This document shows positions 1 through 7,064 of a stretch of 64,000 bases of DNA, one piece after another (the stretch's first letter is position 1; every line of letters starts with the position of its first letter). Under the pieces are notes generated by a model. That model worked only from the letters and a program-made list of their open reading frames with translations. It was not told the DNA's origin and made no database searches. Where the stretch lies: contig NZ_UETR01000003.1 in assembly GCF_900491745.1 (NCBI RefSeq), positions 372,001 to 436,000 on the forward strand, given 5' to 3'. The DNA comes from Amarolinea aalborgensis. GTDB taxonomy: Bacteria; Chloroflexota; Anaerolineae; SSC4; Amarolineaceae. The position numbers and the translations under genes are program-made.

Positions 1-1
1 G

Positions 2-415
2 GCGCTGCTGCATGAACGCTTTGGCCCGCTGCCCGCAGGCAGCCACGGCTCCACCTTTGGCGGCAACCCGTTGGCCTGCGCTGCGGCCCTGGCGACGCTC
101 GCTGTGCTGGAACGGGACGATCTGCCCGGCCAGGCGGCCGCCAAGGGCGCGTATCTCCTGGCGCAGTTGCAGGCCCGCGTAGCACCTTTGCCCGTGGTGC
201 GGCAGGTGCGCGGACGCGGCCTGCTGATCGGCGTCGAGCTGCGCACGCGGGTCACGCCCTATCTGCAAAGCCTGCAGGCCCTGGGCGTGTTGGCGCTGCC
301 GGCTGGCCCCACGGTGTTGCGCCTGCTGCCGCCGTTGGTCATCACGCACACGCAGCTAGATCAGGCCGTGGAGGCTGTCGCTGCTGCTCTTGCCGGAACC
401 ACCGCGGGAGATTAG
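2..415 (+). CDS. lysJ: [LysW]-aminoadipate semialdehyde / acetylornithine aminotransferase, C-terminal fragment
   Basis: The reading frame is open from the window edge, so the gene starts upstream. The visible 137 residues are the end of a class-III PLP-dependent aminotransferase. GSHGSTFGGNPLACAAALA (about residues 14-32 of the fragment) is the small-domain motif of the ArgD/LysJ family, and RGRGLLIGVEL follows in the C-terminal domain. The PLP lysine lies outside the window. The enzyme transaminates LysW-bound aminoadipate semialdehyde in lysine biosynthesis, or acetylornithine in arginine biosynthesis. LysJ is preferred because the next gene is a LysK-type deacylase, but ArgD cannot be excluded from this fragment. 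Confidence 0.8.
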   Translation, partial: ALLHERFGPLPAGSHGSTFGGNPLACAAALATLAVLERDDLPGQAAAKGAYLLAQLQARVAPLPVVRQVRGRGLLIGVELRTRVTPYLQSLQALGVLALPAGPTVLRLLPPLVITHTQLDQAVEAVAAALAGTTAGD

Positions 416-435
416 CGGCCTCACCTCAACCCCCG

Positions 436-472
436 CCCCTTCTCCTCTCCGCGCGGCGGAGAGGAGAAGGGG
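436..472. repeat. 16-bp perfect inverted repeat (hairpin)
   Basis: Bases 436-451 and 457-472 are perfect reverse complements around a 5-nt loop, in a C/T-rich then G/A-rich stretch. It follows the aminotransferase stop, so it may terminate transcription, but there is no T-tract. The composition resembles dispersed pyrimidine/purine palindromes of Chloroflexota genomes. Confidence 0.6.
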
Positions 473-597
473 GGAAGAGGGCGGCTGTCGTTCGGTCTCC
501 TGGCTGGCCGACGCTGGCACAAGAGAGTGTGATTCGGCGCAGAGGGCGTCGTCACGCCGGAGGCGTGACCTACGGCGTGGCTTACACAATCTGCAAG

Positions 598-663
598 AAA
601 CCATCACACAAGGACACAAAGGCGCACAAGAGCTACTTCGTGTCTCCGTGCCTTTGTGTGAGC
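598..663. repeat. Dispersed cacaaag-type inverted repeat, copy 1
   Basis: The left arm (604-627) and right arm (640-661) are imperfect reverse complements built on cacaaaggc/gcctttgtg. A related copy lies at 23267-23318. The element fills most of the gap before lysK and contains no gene. It is probably a non-coding interspersed repeat. Confidence 0.55.
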
Positions 664-709
664 CATTCGATTCCAGCTTTTTCGGGTTGGGGATTGGGGA
701 TTTTGCGCG

Positions 710-1795
710 ATGAACGACACACAGGCCGTCCAACTCCTGCAGGAGATGATCGAGATCGAAAGCCTCTCCGGCGGCGAAGGCCGTCATGCAGCCTTCCTGG
801 TGGAGCAGATGATAGCCAATGACTACACGAAGGCCTGCGTGGATGAGGCCGGCAATGCCGTCGGCGAGATGGGCGACCCCGCGGCGCCGCGCACGATCGT
901 GCTGCTAGGCCATCAAGATACCGTTCCGGGACGGATTCCGGTGCGCATCGAAGACGGCAGGCTGTTTGGTCGCGGCGCCGTGGACGCCAAAGGGCCGCTG
1001 GCCGCATTCACTGCGGCCGTGGCGCGGATCGGCCCCCGGCCCGGCGTGCGCTTCGTGGTCGTCGGCGCGACCGAGGAAGAGGCTGCCAGCAGCCGGGGCG
1101 CACGCCTGATCCGCGACCGCTTCCTGGCCGAGGGCGTCCCCGCCGCGTGCCTGATCGGCGAACCGAGCGGCTGGGAGCGCGTGACGTTGGGTTACAAAGG
1201 GCGCCTGCTGGCCGATCTGCACGTCGCCGGCCCGTGCGGCCACAGCGCCGGCGACCGCCTGGGCGTCAACGAACAGGCTGCAGCCTGGTGGCAGAGCGTC
1301 ATTGGCTACACGAAAGCGCACAACGAAAACTGGGAAGGCCCCTTTCGCCAACTGCTGCCCAGCCTGCGCAGCCTGGCGAGCGGCGCCGACGGCCTGCGCG
1401 AGTGGGCCGATCTGCGCGTGGGGCTGCGCCTGCCGCCGGCCTGTGACCTGGCCGCCCTGCAAGCCGACATGACCGCGCTTGCGCAGCAGGTCAACGCTGC
1501 GCAAGCGTCGTTCACGCTGACCTTCTCCGGTCAGGAGCCTGCCTACGTCGCCGACAAGAACACCCCGTTGGCCCGCGCCCTGCTGACCGGCATCCGCCAG
1601 GAAGGCGGCCGGCCCGGCTACCTGCTCAAGACCGGCACCAGCGACATGAACGTCGTCGGCCCGGCCTGGCGCTGCCCCATCCTGGCCTATGGCCCCGGTG
1701 ATTCCAGCCTCGATCACACGCCAGGGGAGCACATCGAGATCGTGGAGTACCTGCGCGCGATTCGGGTGTTGGAGGCGGCGTTAGGCAAGCTGTAG
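710..1795 (+). CDS. lysK: [LysW]-lysine/[LysW]-ornithine hydrolase (M20 family)
   Basis: This 361-aa M20 metallopeptidase-fold deacylase releases lysine (or ornithine) from the carrier protein LysW in the final step of the LysW-dependent aminoadipate pathway. LLGHQDTVPG (about 65-74) carries the first metal-ligand His and Asp. GRGAVDAKGPLAAF (about 87-100) is the LysK-type signature with the bridging Asp, and ATEEEAASSRGAR supplies the catalytic and metal-binding acidic residues. The length matches LysK. It lies 294 bp after the aminotransferase fragment. LysW, LysX, LysZ and LysY are not visible and may lie upstream of the window. The start is the ATG at 710 behind a weak GGGGA. Confidence 0.87.
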   Translation: MNDTQAVQLLQEMIEIESLSGGEGRHAAFLVEQMIANDYTKACVDEAGNAVGEMGDPAAPRTIVLLGHQDTVPGRIPVRIEDGRLFGRGAVDAKGPLAAFTAAVARIGPRPGVRFVVVGATEEEAASSRGARLIRDRFLAEGVPAACLIGEPSGWERVTLGYKGRLLADLHVAGPCGHSAGDRLGVNEQAAAWWQSVIGYTKAHNENWEGPFRQLLPSLRSLASGADGLREWADLRVGLRLPPACDLAALQADMTALAQQVNAAQASFTLTFSGQEPAYVADKNTPLARALLTGIRQEGGRPGYLLKTGTSDMNVVGPAWRCPILAYGPGDSSLDHTPGEHIEIVEYLRAIRVLEAALGKL

Positions 1796-1796
1796 A

Positions 1797-1921
1797 TCAG
1801 AGATCAGAGATCGGAGATTAGAGATCAGGGATTACGAATGTTCTCCCTTTCTACCGGCCTCCAATCTCCGGTCTCCAATCTCCGGTCTCCAATCTCCAGT
1901 CTCCAATCTCCGGTCTCCAAT
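1797..1921. repeat. Short direct and inverted repeats (gagatc / ccaatctccggtct units)
   Basis: 1797-1835 is made of degenerate gagatcaga units. 1859-1921 holds about five tandem copies of a 14-15-base unit close to ccaatctccggtct. The two blocks are roughly complementary in composition and could fold on each other. There are no unique spacers, so this is not CRISPR. It fills the gap between lysK and the accessory operon. Confidence 0.7.
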
Positions 1922-1935
1922 CCTCACATCTGTGG

Positions 1936-1941
1936 TATAAT
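1936..1941 (+). promoter_or_regulatory. -10 box of the accessory operon promoter
   Basis: TATAAT preceded by TGG lies 53 bp upstream of the STAND ATPase start. The region 17 bp upstream lies in the short repeats and does not resemble TTGACA, so expression may need an activator or be weak. Confidence 0.5.
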
Positions 1942-1994
1942 ATCTCCATGCCCCCGTTCCGTCACCACCCGCCGCAGGACGGCAAGGAGCATCC

Positions 1995-4900
1995 ATGGAA
2001 CCGACATCGCCCACGAACACGACGGCAGCCGCGCCAGGGATTGAACTTGAAACCGCGGCAGCGGAAGAACGTTTTCAGGCGTTCATGCGCATCCCAGACC
2101 AGGCGGCCATGCTCAGCTTTGCGGTCGAGCAGGAGGACGCCGACCTGGATGACCTGGAGCGCACGGTTGCGGCGCGCCTGGCGGCCGCTCAGGGCGACGA
2201 AGCGACCGCCATCCGCCAGCGCCTGGAGGGGCTGCGCCGCCTGCGGTCGGAGGATCTGGCGACCGCGCGCGCCGTGACCGCGGCCGTGGCGCAGATGAGC
2301 CACGCTGAGCGCCTGCAGCTCATGTTCGAGACCGTCACGGATGCCGCGGGCATGATGGGGTTGGTCGCGGCCACGGCCGATGACGACCTGGACCGCTTGG
2401 AAGCGGCGGCAGAGGCCAGGATCGCGGCCGCGGGCGGCGAGGAGGGTCTGCAGCAGCGCCTGGATGACCTGCGCCGCTGGCGCACGACCGAACAGGCGGC
2501 GCGGGCGACGCTGGCGCCGTTGGGCGAGGCAGGCGGGCAAGCCCTGGCCGACCAACTGGTGACCTGGATCCAGACGCCGGATTGGGACGCGTCGGAGACC
2601 TTCCTTGCGGCGCACGCGGCTGAGCTGCTGACCGACGCGGGCGCGGCCGCGCTGACCCTGCTGCGCATGAACAACCCCGGCCACGAGGCGATTGAGCAGC
2701 ACGGGCCCCTGCTGGCCGCGTGCCGGCAGATCGGCGTCGAGGCGGCCTATGCGCAGCTGCGCCGGGGGCTTGCACAGCAAGCGCAGCTCGAACGTCTGCA
2801 GCAGAGCCGGCTGGGGCAAGCGGTCATCGCGTTCGTGCAGGCGGAGGATGCCGACGCGGCCGCGCAACTCCAAAGCCAGAATCTCCTCACCACGACCGAC
2901 GCCCGCGACGCCCTGCAAATGCTGCTGGACAGGGCGATCCAGGCTGGCGACACGCCGGCCGCGGCGCGCATCGCGGACCGGCTGGCGCTGGTGCAGACGG
3001 CCCGGCTGGCTCGTTACGCCCCGCCCCCTGACCCGTCGCCATCCAATCAGCGCGCGAGCCTGGGTGCGGAGAGCTCCCCGGCGCTGCAAAACCTGGGGAT
3101 CAACGCTGAAGGGGTCAAGTACCTGGTGGTCAGCGCCCAGAACTGCACGATTGGCGACAACGGCATTACCATCAATAACTTCGGCGTGGTGCCGCTGCAG
3201 TGGCGCAGGCCCGAGGAGTTCCAGCGCAAGCTGACCGACAGGGCGGTGGGTCGCCGCCAGGAGCTGGACGACCTGCACCGCGCGTTGGAGAACGGCCGCG
3301 CGGCAGTCGTGGGCAAGGGGATCGAACGGGGGACCAGCGGCGCGCTGCACGGACTGCCCGGCGTGGGCAAGAGCATCCTGGCCGCACTGTATGCCGAAGC
3401 CTACGCCGCCGACTACCCCGGCGGCGTACTCTGGCTGCAATTGACGCCCGACATGATGACGGCTGAGAGCGTCGGCCCGGAGCTGAGCCGGGTGGCGGCC
3501 TATGCCTACAGCATGGATGTGCAGGCTTATCGCCTATTTATGGCGGCGCAGCAGCTCCCTGGCGCAGGCGCGGCCGCCGCGCTGCGCGGCGCGCAGTTCG
3601 CTCCGGAGATCGTACGCGGCCTACTGACCGGCCATGGCCGCCTGTTAGTGGTGGCCGACAATGCGTGGGATCGGGCTGTCCTGGCGCCCATGCGCGCCGC
3701 ACTGCCCATTGACGCCCATCTGCTGGTCACCACACGCGATGAACGGGTGGCCGTGGACGTGGGCCGGCGCCTGGAGCTGGACGTGCTCAGCGGGGAGGAT
3801 GCGCTGGCCCTGATTGCCCTGACCTTGCCCGCCCTGCCCCCGGCCGTGGCTGCGCGCCTGGCGACCGCAGTAGGCTATCATCCGCTGGCGCTGGAGATCA
3901 CGGTGGGCGATCTGGCCAGCTACGGACCAGATGAGTGGGCAGGCCTGGTGGCGCAGATCGAGAGCAGCGTCAAGGATGGGTTGAGCCTGGACGGCGCGCC
4001 ACTGCCCGATGACGTGGCGCGGGAACGCCGGCTGGAAGTTGTCCTGCGCTACAGCTACGATGCTTTGGGTCGTGCGCCGGACGGTGCGGCCTTGCAGCGC
4101 TGCTTCCGCGGCCTGGGCTGCCTGGCCCATGAGGCCGATTTCGCGACCGACGCGGCAGCCGCACTGTGGGCAGAAGCCATTACCGCGGCCCAGGCCCGAC
4201 TGAACGTTTTTGCGGCCCGCTCGCTGCTGCGTCGCCAGGCAGACGGCCGCTGGCGGCAGCACGGCATCCTGCGCGGCTTTGCTCTGCGCCTGCAAAGCGC
4301 CGAAGAGCGTGAACGCTGGCCTGAACGCCATGCCCGCCATTACCTGGCTGCCATGCAGGCTGCAGATGACGCGCAGCGCTACTATGTGATGACAGCCGAC
4401 CTGCCCAACCTGCGCCAGGCCTTCGCCTGGGCGCAGCAGGAGAGCCTGGAAACGGCGCAAGCCTTGTTGAGCAACACCGCAGACCTGCTGCGCAGCCAGA
4501 ATCTGGGGAATGAGTATCTGACCTGGGCTGACCGCGTGCTGGCGCAAGCGCAGCGTCTTGGCAGTTCACGTGCCGTTGGGCAGGCGCTCCTCAACCGCGG
4601 CAACGCGCTGCAGGCGGCAGCCACCCTGGTGTTGGGCGAAGACCGCGGCGGCCGCCTGCGCCAGGCCCTCGCCGCCTACGACGAAGCCCTCGCCCTGCGC
4701 CGCGACGTCCCCCTCGACTACGCGACAACCCAGAACAACCGCGCGGTTCTGCTGCGTGATTTGGCCAGCTTGCCCGGCGAAGACCGCGGCGGCCGCCTGC
4801 GCCAGGCCCTCGCCGCCTACGACGAAGCCCTCGCCCTGCGCCGCGACGTCCCCCTCGACTACGCGACAACCCAGAACAACCGGGCTAATCTGCTGAGTGA

Positions 4901-6137
4901 TTTGGCCAGCTTGCCCGGCGAAGACCGCGGCGGCCTCCTGCGCCAGGCCCTCGCCGCCTACGACGAAGCCCTCGCCCTGCGCCGCGACGTCCCCCTCGAC
5001 TACGCGACAACCCAGAACAACCGGGCTAATCTGCTGAGTGATTTGGCCAGCTCGCCCGGCGAAGACCGCGGCGGCCTCCTGCGCCAGGCCCTCGCCGCCT
5101 ACGACGAAGCCCTCGCCCTGCGCCGCGACGTCCCCCTCGACTACGCGCAAACCCAGAACAACCGCGCGGTTCTGCTGAGTGATTTGGCCAGCTTGCCCGG
5201 CGAAGACCGCGGCGGCCGCCTGCGCCAGGCCCTCCAGGCCGCTGGGGACGCGGTGCGCCTGTTCGAGTCCTCTCAGCACGTCCAATACCTGGAGATCGGG
5301 CGGCGGACCCTGGCGGGAGTCGTCGTGACCCTGGGCGTTGGCGGGTTCGCAGCTGCCTGGCGCCAGCTTTATCCCGCGGCTGAGCTGCCGCGCCTGGATC
5401 GTGGGCACCTGTTGGGAGAATTGGCTGAACAGGAAGGCGTCACGTCCAATGAGGCGTTTACGCAGCGCCTGCAGGCCGACCCCAAGTTCAAGGCACGCGC
5501 GGATGAACTCATCGCCTTCGCTCAAGAGCCGGGTGAGGGGGCAGCCGCTGGCGATCCCCTGGCCGCGGGCCTTTATGCCCTGCTGCAGGTGGATTCCGAG
5601 CAGGCGCTGCGCCAGACCCTGGCCGACCACCCCATCCTGATCGAGGTGCAGGGACTGTTGGCGTTGGCCGGTCAGATCAACCAGGCCCTGGCCGATCAAG
5701 CGCGTGAGAACGTGACCCGGTTGGTGATTTTGCTGGCCGTACTGCTGGAGGGTTACAACGAGGCCCACAGCGACGAGATTGATCCCGAGGCGCACATGGC
5801 CGTGATTGACTTGTGCGAGCAGGTCATTCCCCTGGCGGGCCAGCTCGACGCCAGTCTGGCGACCGCGCTGCGCCAGCAGGCTGCCTGGGCCTGCAACACG
5901 CTGGGCAATCACGCCGCGGACACGCTCAAAGACCTGGCGCAGGCCGTCGCTGCGTACAGCCGCGGCCTGGCGTTCGATCCAGCCCACGCGATGCTGCTGC
6001 GCAACCGCGCCGGCGTGCACATGGACCGCGGCGACTTGGCCGCGGCCCAGGCCGACATCGAAGCCGCGGCCCGCCTGCAGCCGGACGCGCCGCGCCTGGC
6101 CGATCTGCGCCGCGCTCTGGCCGCGGCGCAAGGCTAG
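1995..6137 (+). CDS. Large STAND (NB-ARC-type) ATPase with TPR-like repeats
   Basis: This 1380-aa protein appears to be a signal-transduction ATPase of the NB-ARC/STAND class. Residues 1-340 are Ala/Leu/Glu-rich helical sequence with no recognised effector. Residues 384-397 carry CTIGDNGITINNFG, a motif repeated in the protein at 7061-7975. The NTPase core spans about 440-700: Walker A GLPGVGKS (453-460), Walker B GRLLVVAD (548-555), then LLVTTRDER and GYHPLALE as sensor and GxP motifs. Residues 882-1069 are four 47-aa TPR-like repeats that are almost identical in DNA, and more TPR-like helices follow at about 1290-1375. AAGGAG precedes the ATG. The next gene starts 49 bp downstream. An immune or signalling switch sensing ligand through the repeats is an inference from architecture. 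Confidence 0.8.
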   Translation: MEPTSPTNTTAAAPGIELETAAAEERFQAFMRIPDQAAMLSFAVEQEDADLDDLERTVAARLAAAQGDEATAIRQRLEGLRRLRSEDLATARAVTAAVAQMSHAERLQLMFETVTDAAGMMGLVAATADDDLDRLEAAAEARIAAAGGEEGLQQRLDDLRRWRTTEQAARATLAPLGEAGGQALADQLVTWIQTPDWDASETFLAAHAAELLTDAGAAALTLLRMNNPGHEAIEQHGPLLAACRQIGVEAAYAQLRRGLAQQAQLERLQQSRLGQAVIAFVQAEDADAAAQLQSQNLLTTTDARDALQMLLDRAIQAGDTPAAARIADRLALVQTARLARYAPPPDPSPSNQRASLGAESSPALQNLGINAEGVKYLVVSAQNCTIGDNGITINNFGVVPLQWRRPEEFQRKLTDRAVGRRQELDDLHRALENGRAAVVGKGIERGTSGALHGLPGVGKSILAALYAEAYAADYPGGVLWLQLTPDMMTAESVGPELSRVAAYAYSMDVQAYRLFMAAQQLPGAGAAAALRGAQFAPEIVRGLLTGHGRLLVVADNAWDRAVLAPMRAALPIDAHLLVTTRDERVAVDVGRRLELDVLSGEDALALIALTLPALPPAVAARLATAVGYHPLALEITVGDLASYGPDEWAGLVAQIESSVKDGLSLDGAPLPDDVARERRLEVVLRYSYDALGRAPDGAALQRCFRGLGCLAHEADFATDAAAALWAEAITAAQARLNVFAARSLLRRQADGRWRQHGILRGFALRLQSAEERERWPERHARHYLAAMQAADDAQRYYVMTADLPNLRQAFAWAQQESLETAQALLSNTADLLRSQNLGNEYLTWADRVLAQAQRLGSSRAVGQALLNRGNALQAAATLVLGEDRGGRLRQALAAYDEALALRRDVPLDYATTQNNRAVLLRDLASLPGEDRGGRLRQALAAYDEALALRRDVPLDYATTQNNRANLLSDLASLPGEDRGGLLRQALAAYDEALALRRDVPLDYATTQNNRANLLSDLASSPGEDRGGLLRQALAAYDEALALRRDVPLDYAQTQNNRAVLLSDLASLPGEDRGGRLRQALQAAGDAVRLFESSQHVQYLEIGRRTLAGVVVTLGVGGFAAAWRQLYPAAELPRLDRGHLLGELAEQEGVTSNEAFTQRLQADPKFKARADELIAFAQEPGEGAAAGDPLAAGLYALLQVDSEQALRQTLADHPILIEVQGLLALAGQINQALADQARENVTRLVILLAVLLEGYNEAHSDEIDPEAHMAVIDLCEQVIPLAGQLDASLATALRQQAAWACNTLGNHAADTLKDLAQAVAAYSRGLAFDPAHAMLLRNRAGVHMDRGDLAAAQADIEAAARLQPDAPRLADLRRALAAAQG
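4638..5201 (+). repeat. Four tandem 141-bp intragenic repeats
   Basis: Units start at 4638, 4779, 4920 and 5061, and a partial fifth starts at 5202. Each encodes 47 residues beginning EDRGGRLRQALAAYDEALAL. Differences are few: R or L after GG, V or N in NNRA(V/N)LL, R or S before DLAS, L or S before PGED, and T or Q in YA(T/Q)TQ. Such near-identity points to recent duplication or gene conversion. Copy number may vary between strains or be collapsed in an assembly. Confidence 0.95.
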
Positions 6138-6186
6138 ACTTCCGCAGTCTGCGAATCCGCAGCCTGAACATCTAGAGGAGGTAGAG

Positions 6187-6459
6187 ATGTCTGTAGCTGA
6201 AACCATCGCCGTCGCGGACCGGCCCACACCGGGCCTCACGCGCGCCGAGGCTCTTCTCTTCCGCGATCGCTGGCAAGCGGTGGCGGAGTTCGAAGCCCTT
6301 GAACGTCGCTGCGCGCCGCTCGATCTGCTTTGGCAGCAGACTGAAGCGATCTGGGATTTTGCATCCCTCATGGGCTGGCTGGCCCGTGGGACCGACACGC
6401 AGGCCGATCTCGACCGCGTGCGCGCCCGTTGGACCAAACTCAAGGAGAGTTTGCCATGA
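6187..6459 (+). CDS. Small protein paired with the downstream nucleotidyltransferase
   Basis: This 90-aa acidic, Trp-rich helical protein has no domain I recognise. The start is the ATG at 6187 behind a strong AGGAGGT (about 6177-6183); the longer open frame upstream overlaps the ATPase gene and is rejected. Its stop overlaps the next start as ATGA (6456-6459), so the two are translationally coupled. A small protein coupled to an MNT/AbiEii-type nucleotidyltransferase is typical of toxin-antitoxin-like pairs, where the small partner may be the antitoxin or a target-binding subunit. That role is inferred from context only. Confidence 0.75.
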   Translation: MSVAETIAVADRPTPGLTRAEALLFRDRWQAVAEFEALERRCAPLDLLWQQTEAIWDFASLMGWLARGTDTQADLDRVRARWTKLKESLP

Positions 6460-7064
6460 GTCCATCCGCGACTGTGCGCCCCTTGCTGAACGCCCTTGCT
6501 GCCGTGCAACTAGTCCTGGACGCGTGGTCAGAGCGGGGAGTGATCATCGGTGGTGTTGCGGCCAGCCTCTTGGGACGACCGCGCTACACGGCTGATGTGG
6601 ACGCAGTCGTCTTGGTCTCCACAGAAGAGCTGCCTGAGTTTACCGCAGTGACGCTGCAAGCCGGCTTGATGCCACGCGTCCCCAATGCGGAGGCCTTTGC
6701 ACGGCGCAATCGGGTCCTCCTGCTGCGCCATGCAGAGAGCGGCGTGGATGTGGACATTTCGTTGGGCGCCCTGCCTTTCGAGGAGCAAGCGGTTGCGCGC
6801 GCCACGATGGTGCAAGTCAGCGGTCTTGCGCTGCGACTGGTCACGCCTGAGGACTTGATCATTATGAAAGCGGTGGCGCATCGCCGCCAAGATATGGAAG
6901 ATATCCAGGCTGTGATTGAACGTCATCCCCATTTGGACCGCCAGCGGATTCGCCTGTGGGTGCAGCAATTTGCCGAAGTCTTGGAGGCGCCCGAACTGTG
7001 GACCGACATTGCCGGCTGGCTGGAACCGCAGCCCCCGCCGCGCCCGCGCAGGAGACGACCATGA
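6456..7064 (+). CDS. Nucleotidyltransferase of the AbiEii/MNT type
   Basis: This 202-aa protein has the polymerase-beta-like nucleotidyltransferase signature. IIGGVAASLLGRPRYTADVD (about 30-49) provides the hGG motif and the DxD pair (D47, D49), and GVDVDIS supplies a third acidic residue. LVTPEDLIIMKAVAHRRQD is the conserved helix of AbiEii-like toxins and related proteins. Such enzymes transfer nucleotides to RNA or protein targets, often within toxin-antitoxin or abortive-infection modules. AAGGAG at 6442-6447 supports the ATG at 6456. It overlaps both neighbours by ATGA, placing it in the STAND operon. The C-terminus is Pro/Arg-rich (PPPRPRRRRP). Confidence 0.82.
   Translation: MSPSATVRPLLNALAAVQLVLDAWSERGVIIGGVAASLLGRPRYTADVDAVVLVSTEELPEFTAVTLQAGLMPRVPNAEAFARRNRVLLLRHAESGVDVDISLGALPFEEQAVARATMVQVSGLALRLVTPEDLIIMKAVAHRRQDMEDIQAVIERHPHLDRQRIRLWVQQFAEVLEAPELWTDIAGWLEPQPPPRPRRRRP

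Noticed and set aside
1859..1921. Possible CRISPR-like array of short repeats
   Set aside because: Units are adjacent without unique spacers and only about 14-15 bases long. No cas genes are present.
1962..3440. Long minus-strand open frame (492 codons) opposite the STAND ATPase
   Set aside because: GC-rich codon bias of the plus-strand gene keeps the opposite frame open. It has no ribosome-binding site and no recognisable domain, and the plus-strand gene has clear NTPase motifs.
4638..5201. 141-bp repeats as a CRISPR or mobile element
   Set aside because: They are in-frame coding repeats inside one gene with TPR-like protein sequence.
4566..6509. Minus-strand open frame with repeats, opposite the ATPase repeats
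   Set aside because: Its repeats are only the complement of the 141-bp repeats of the real gene.
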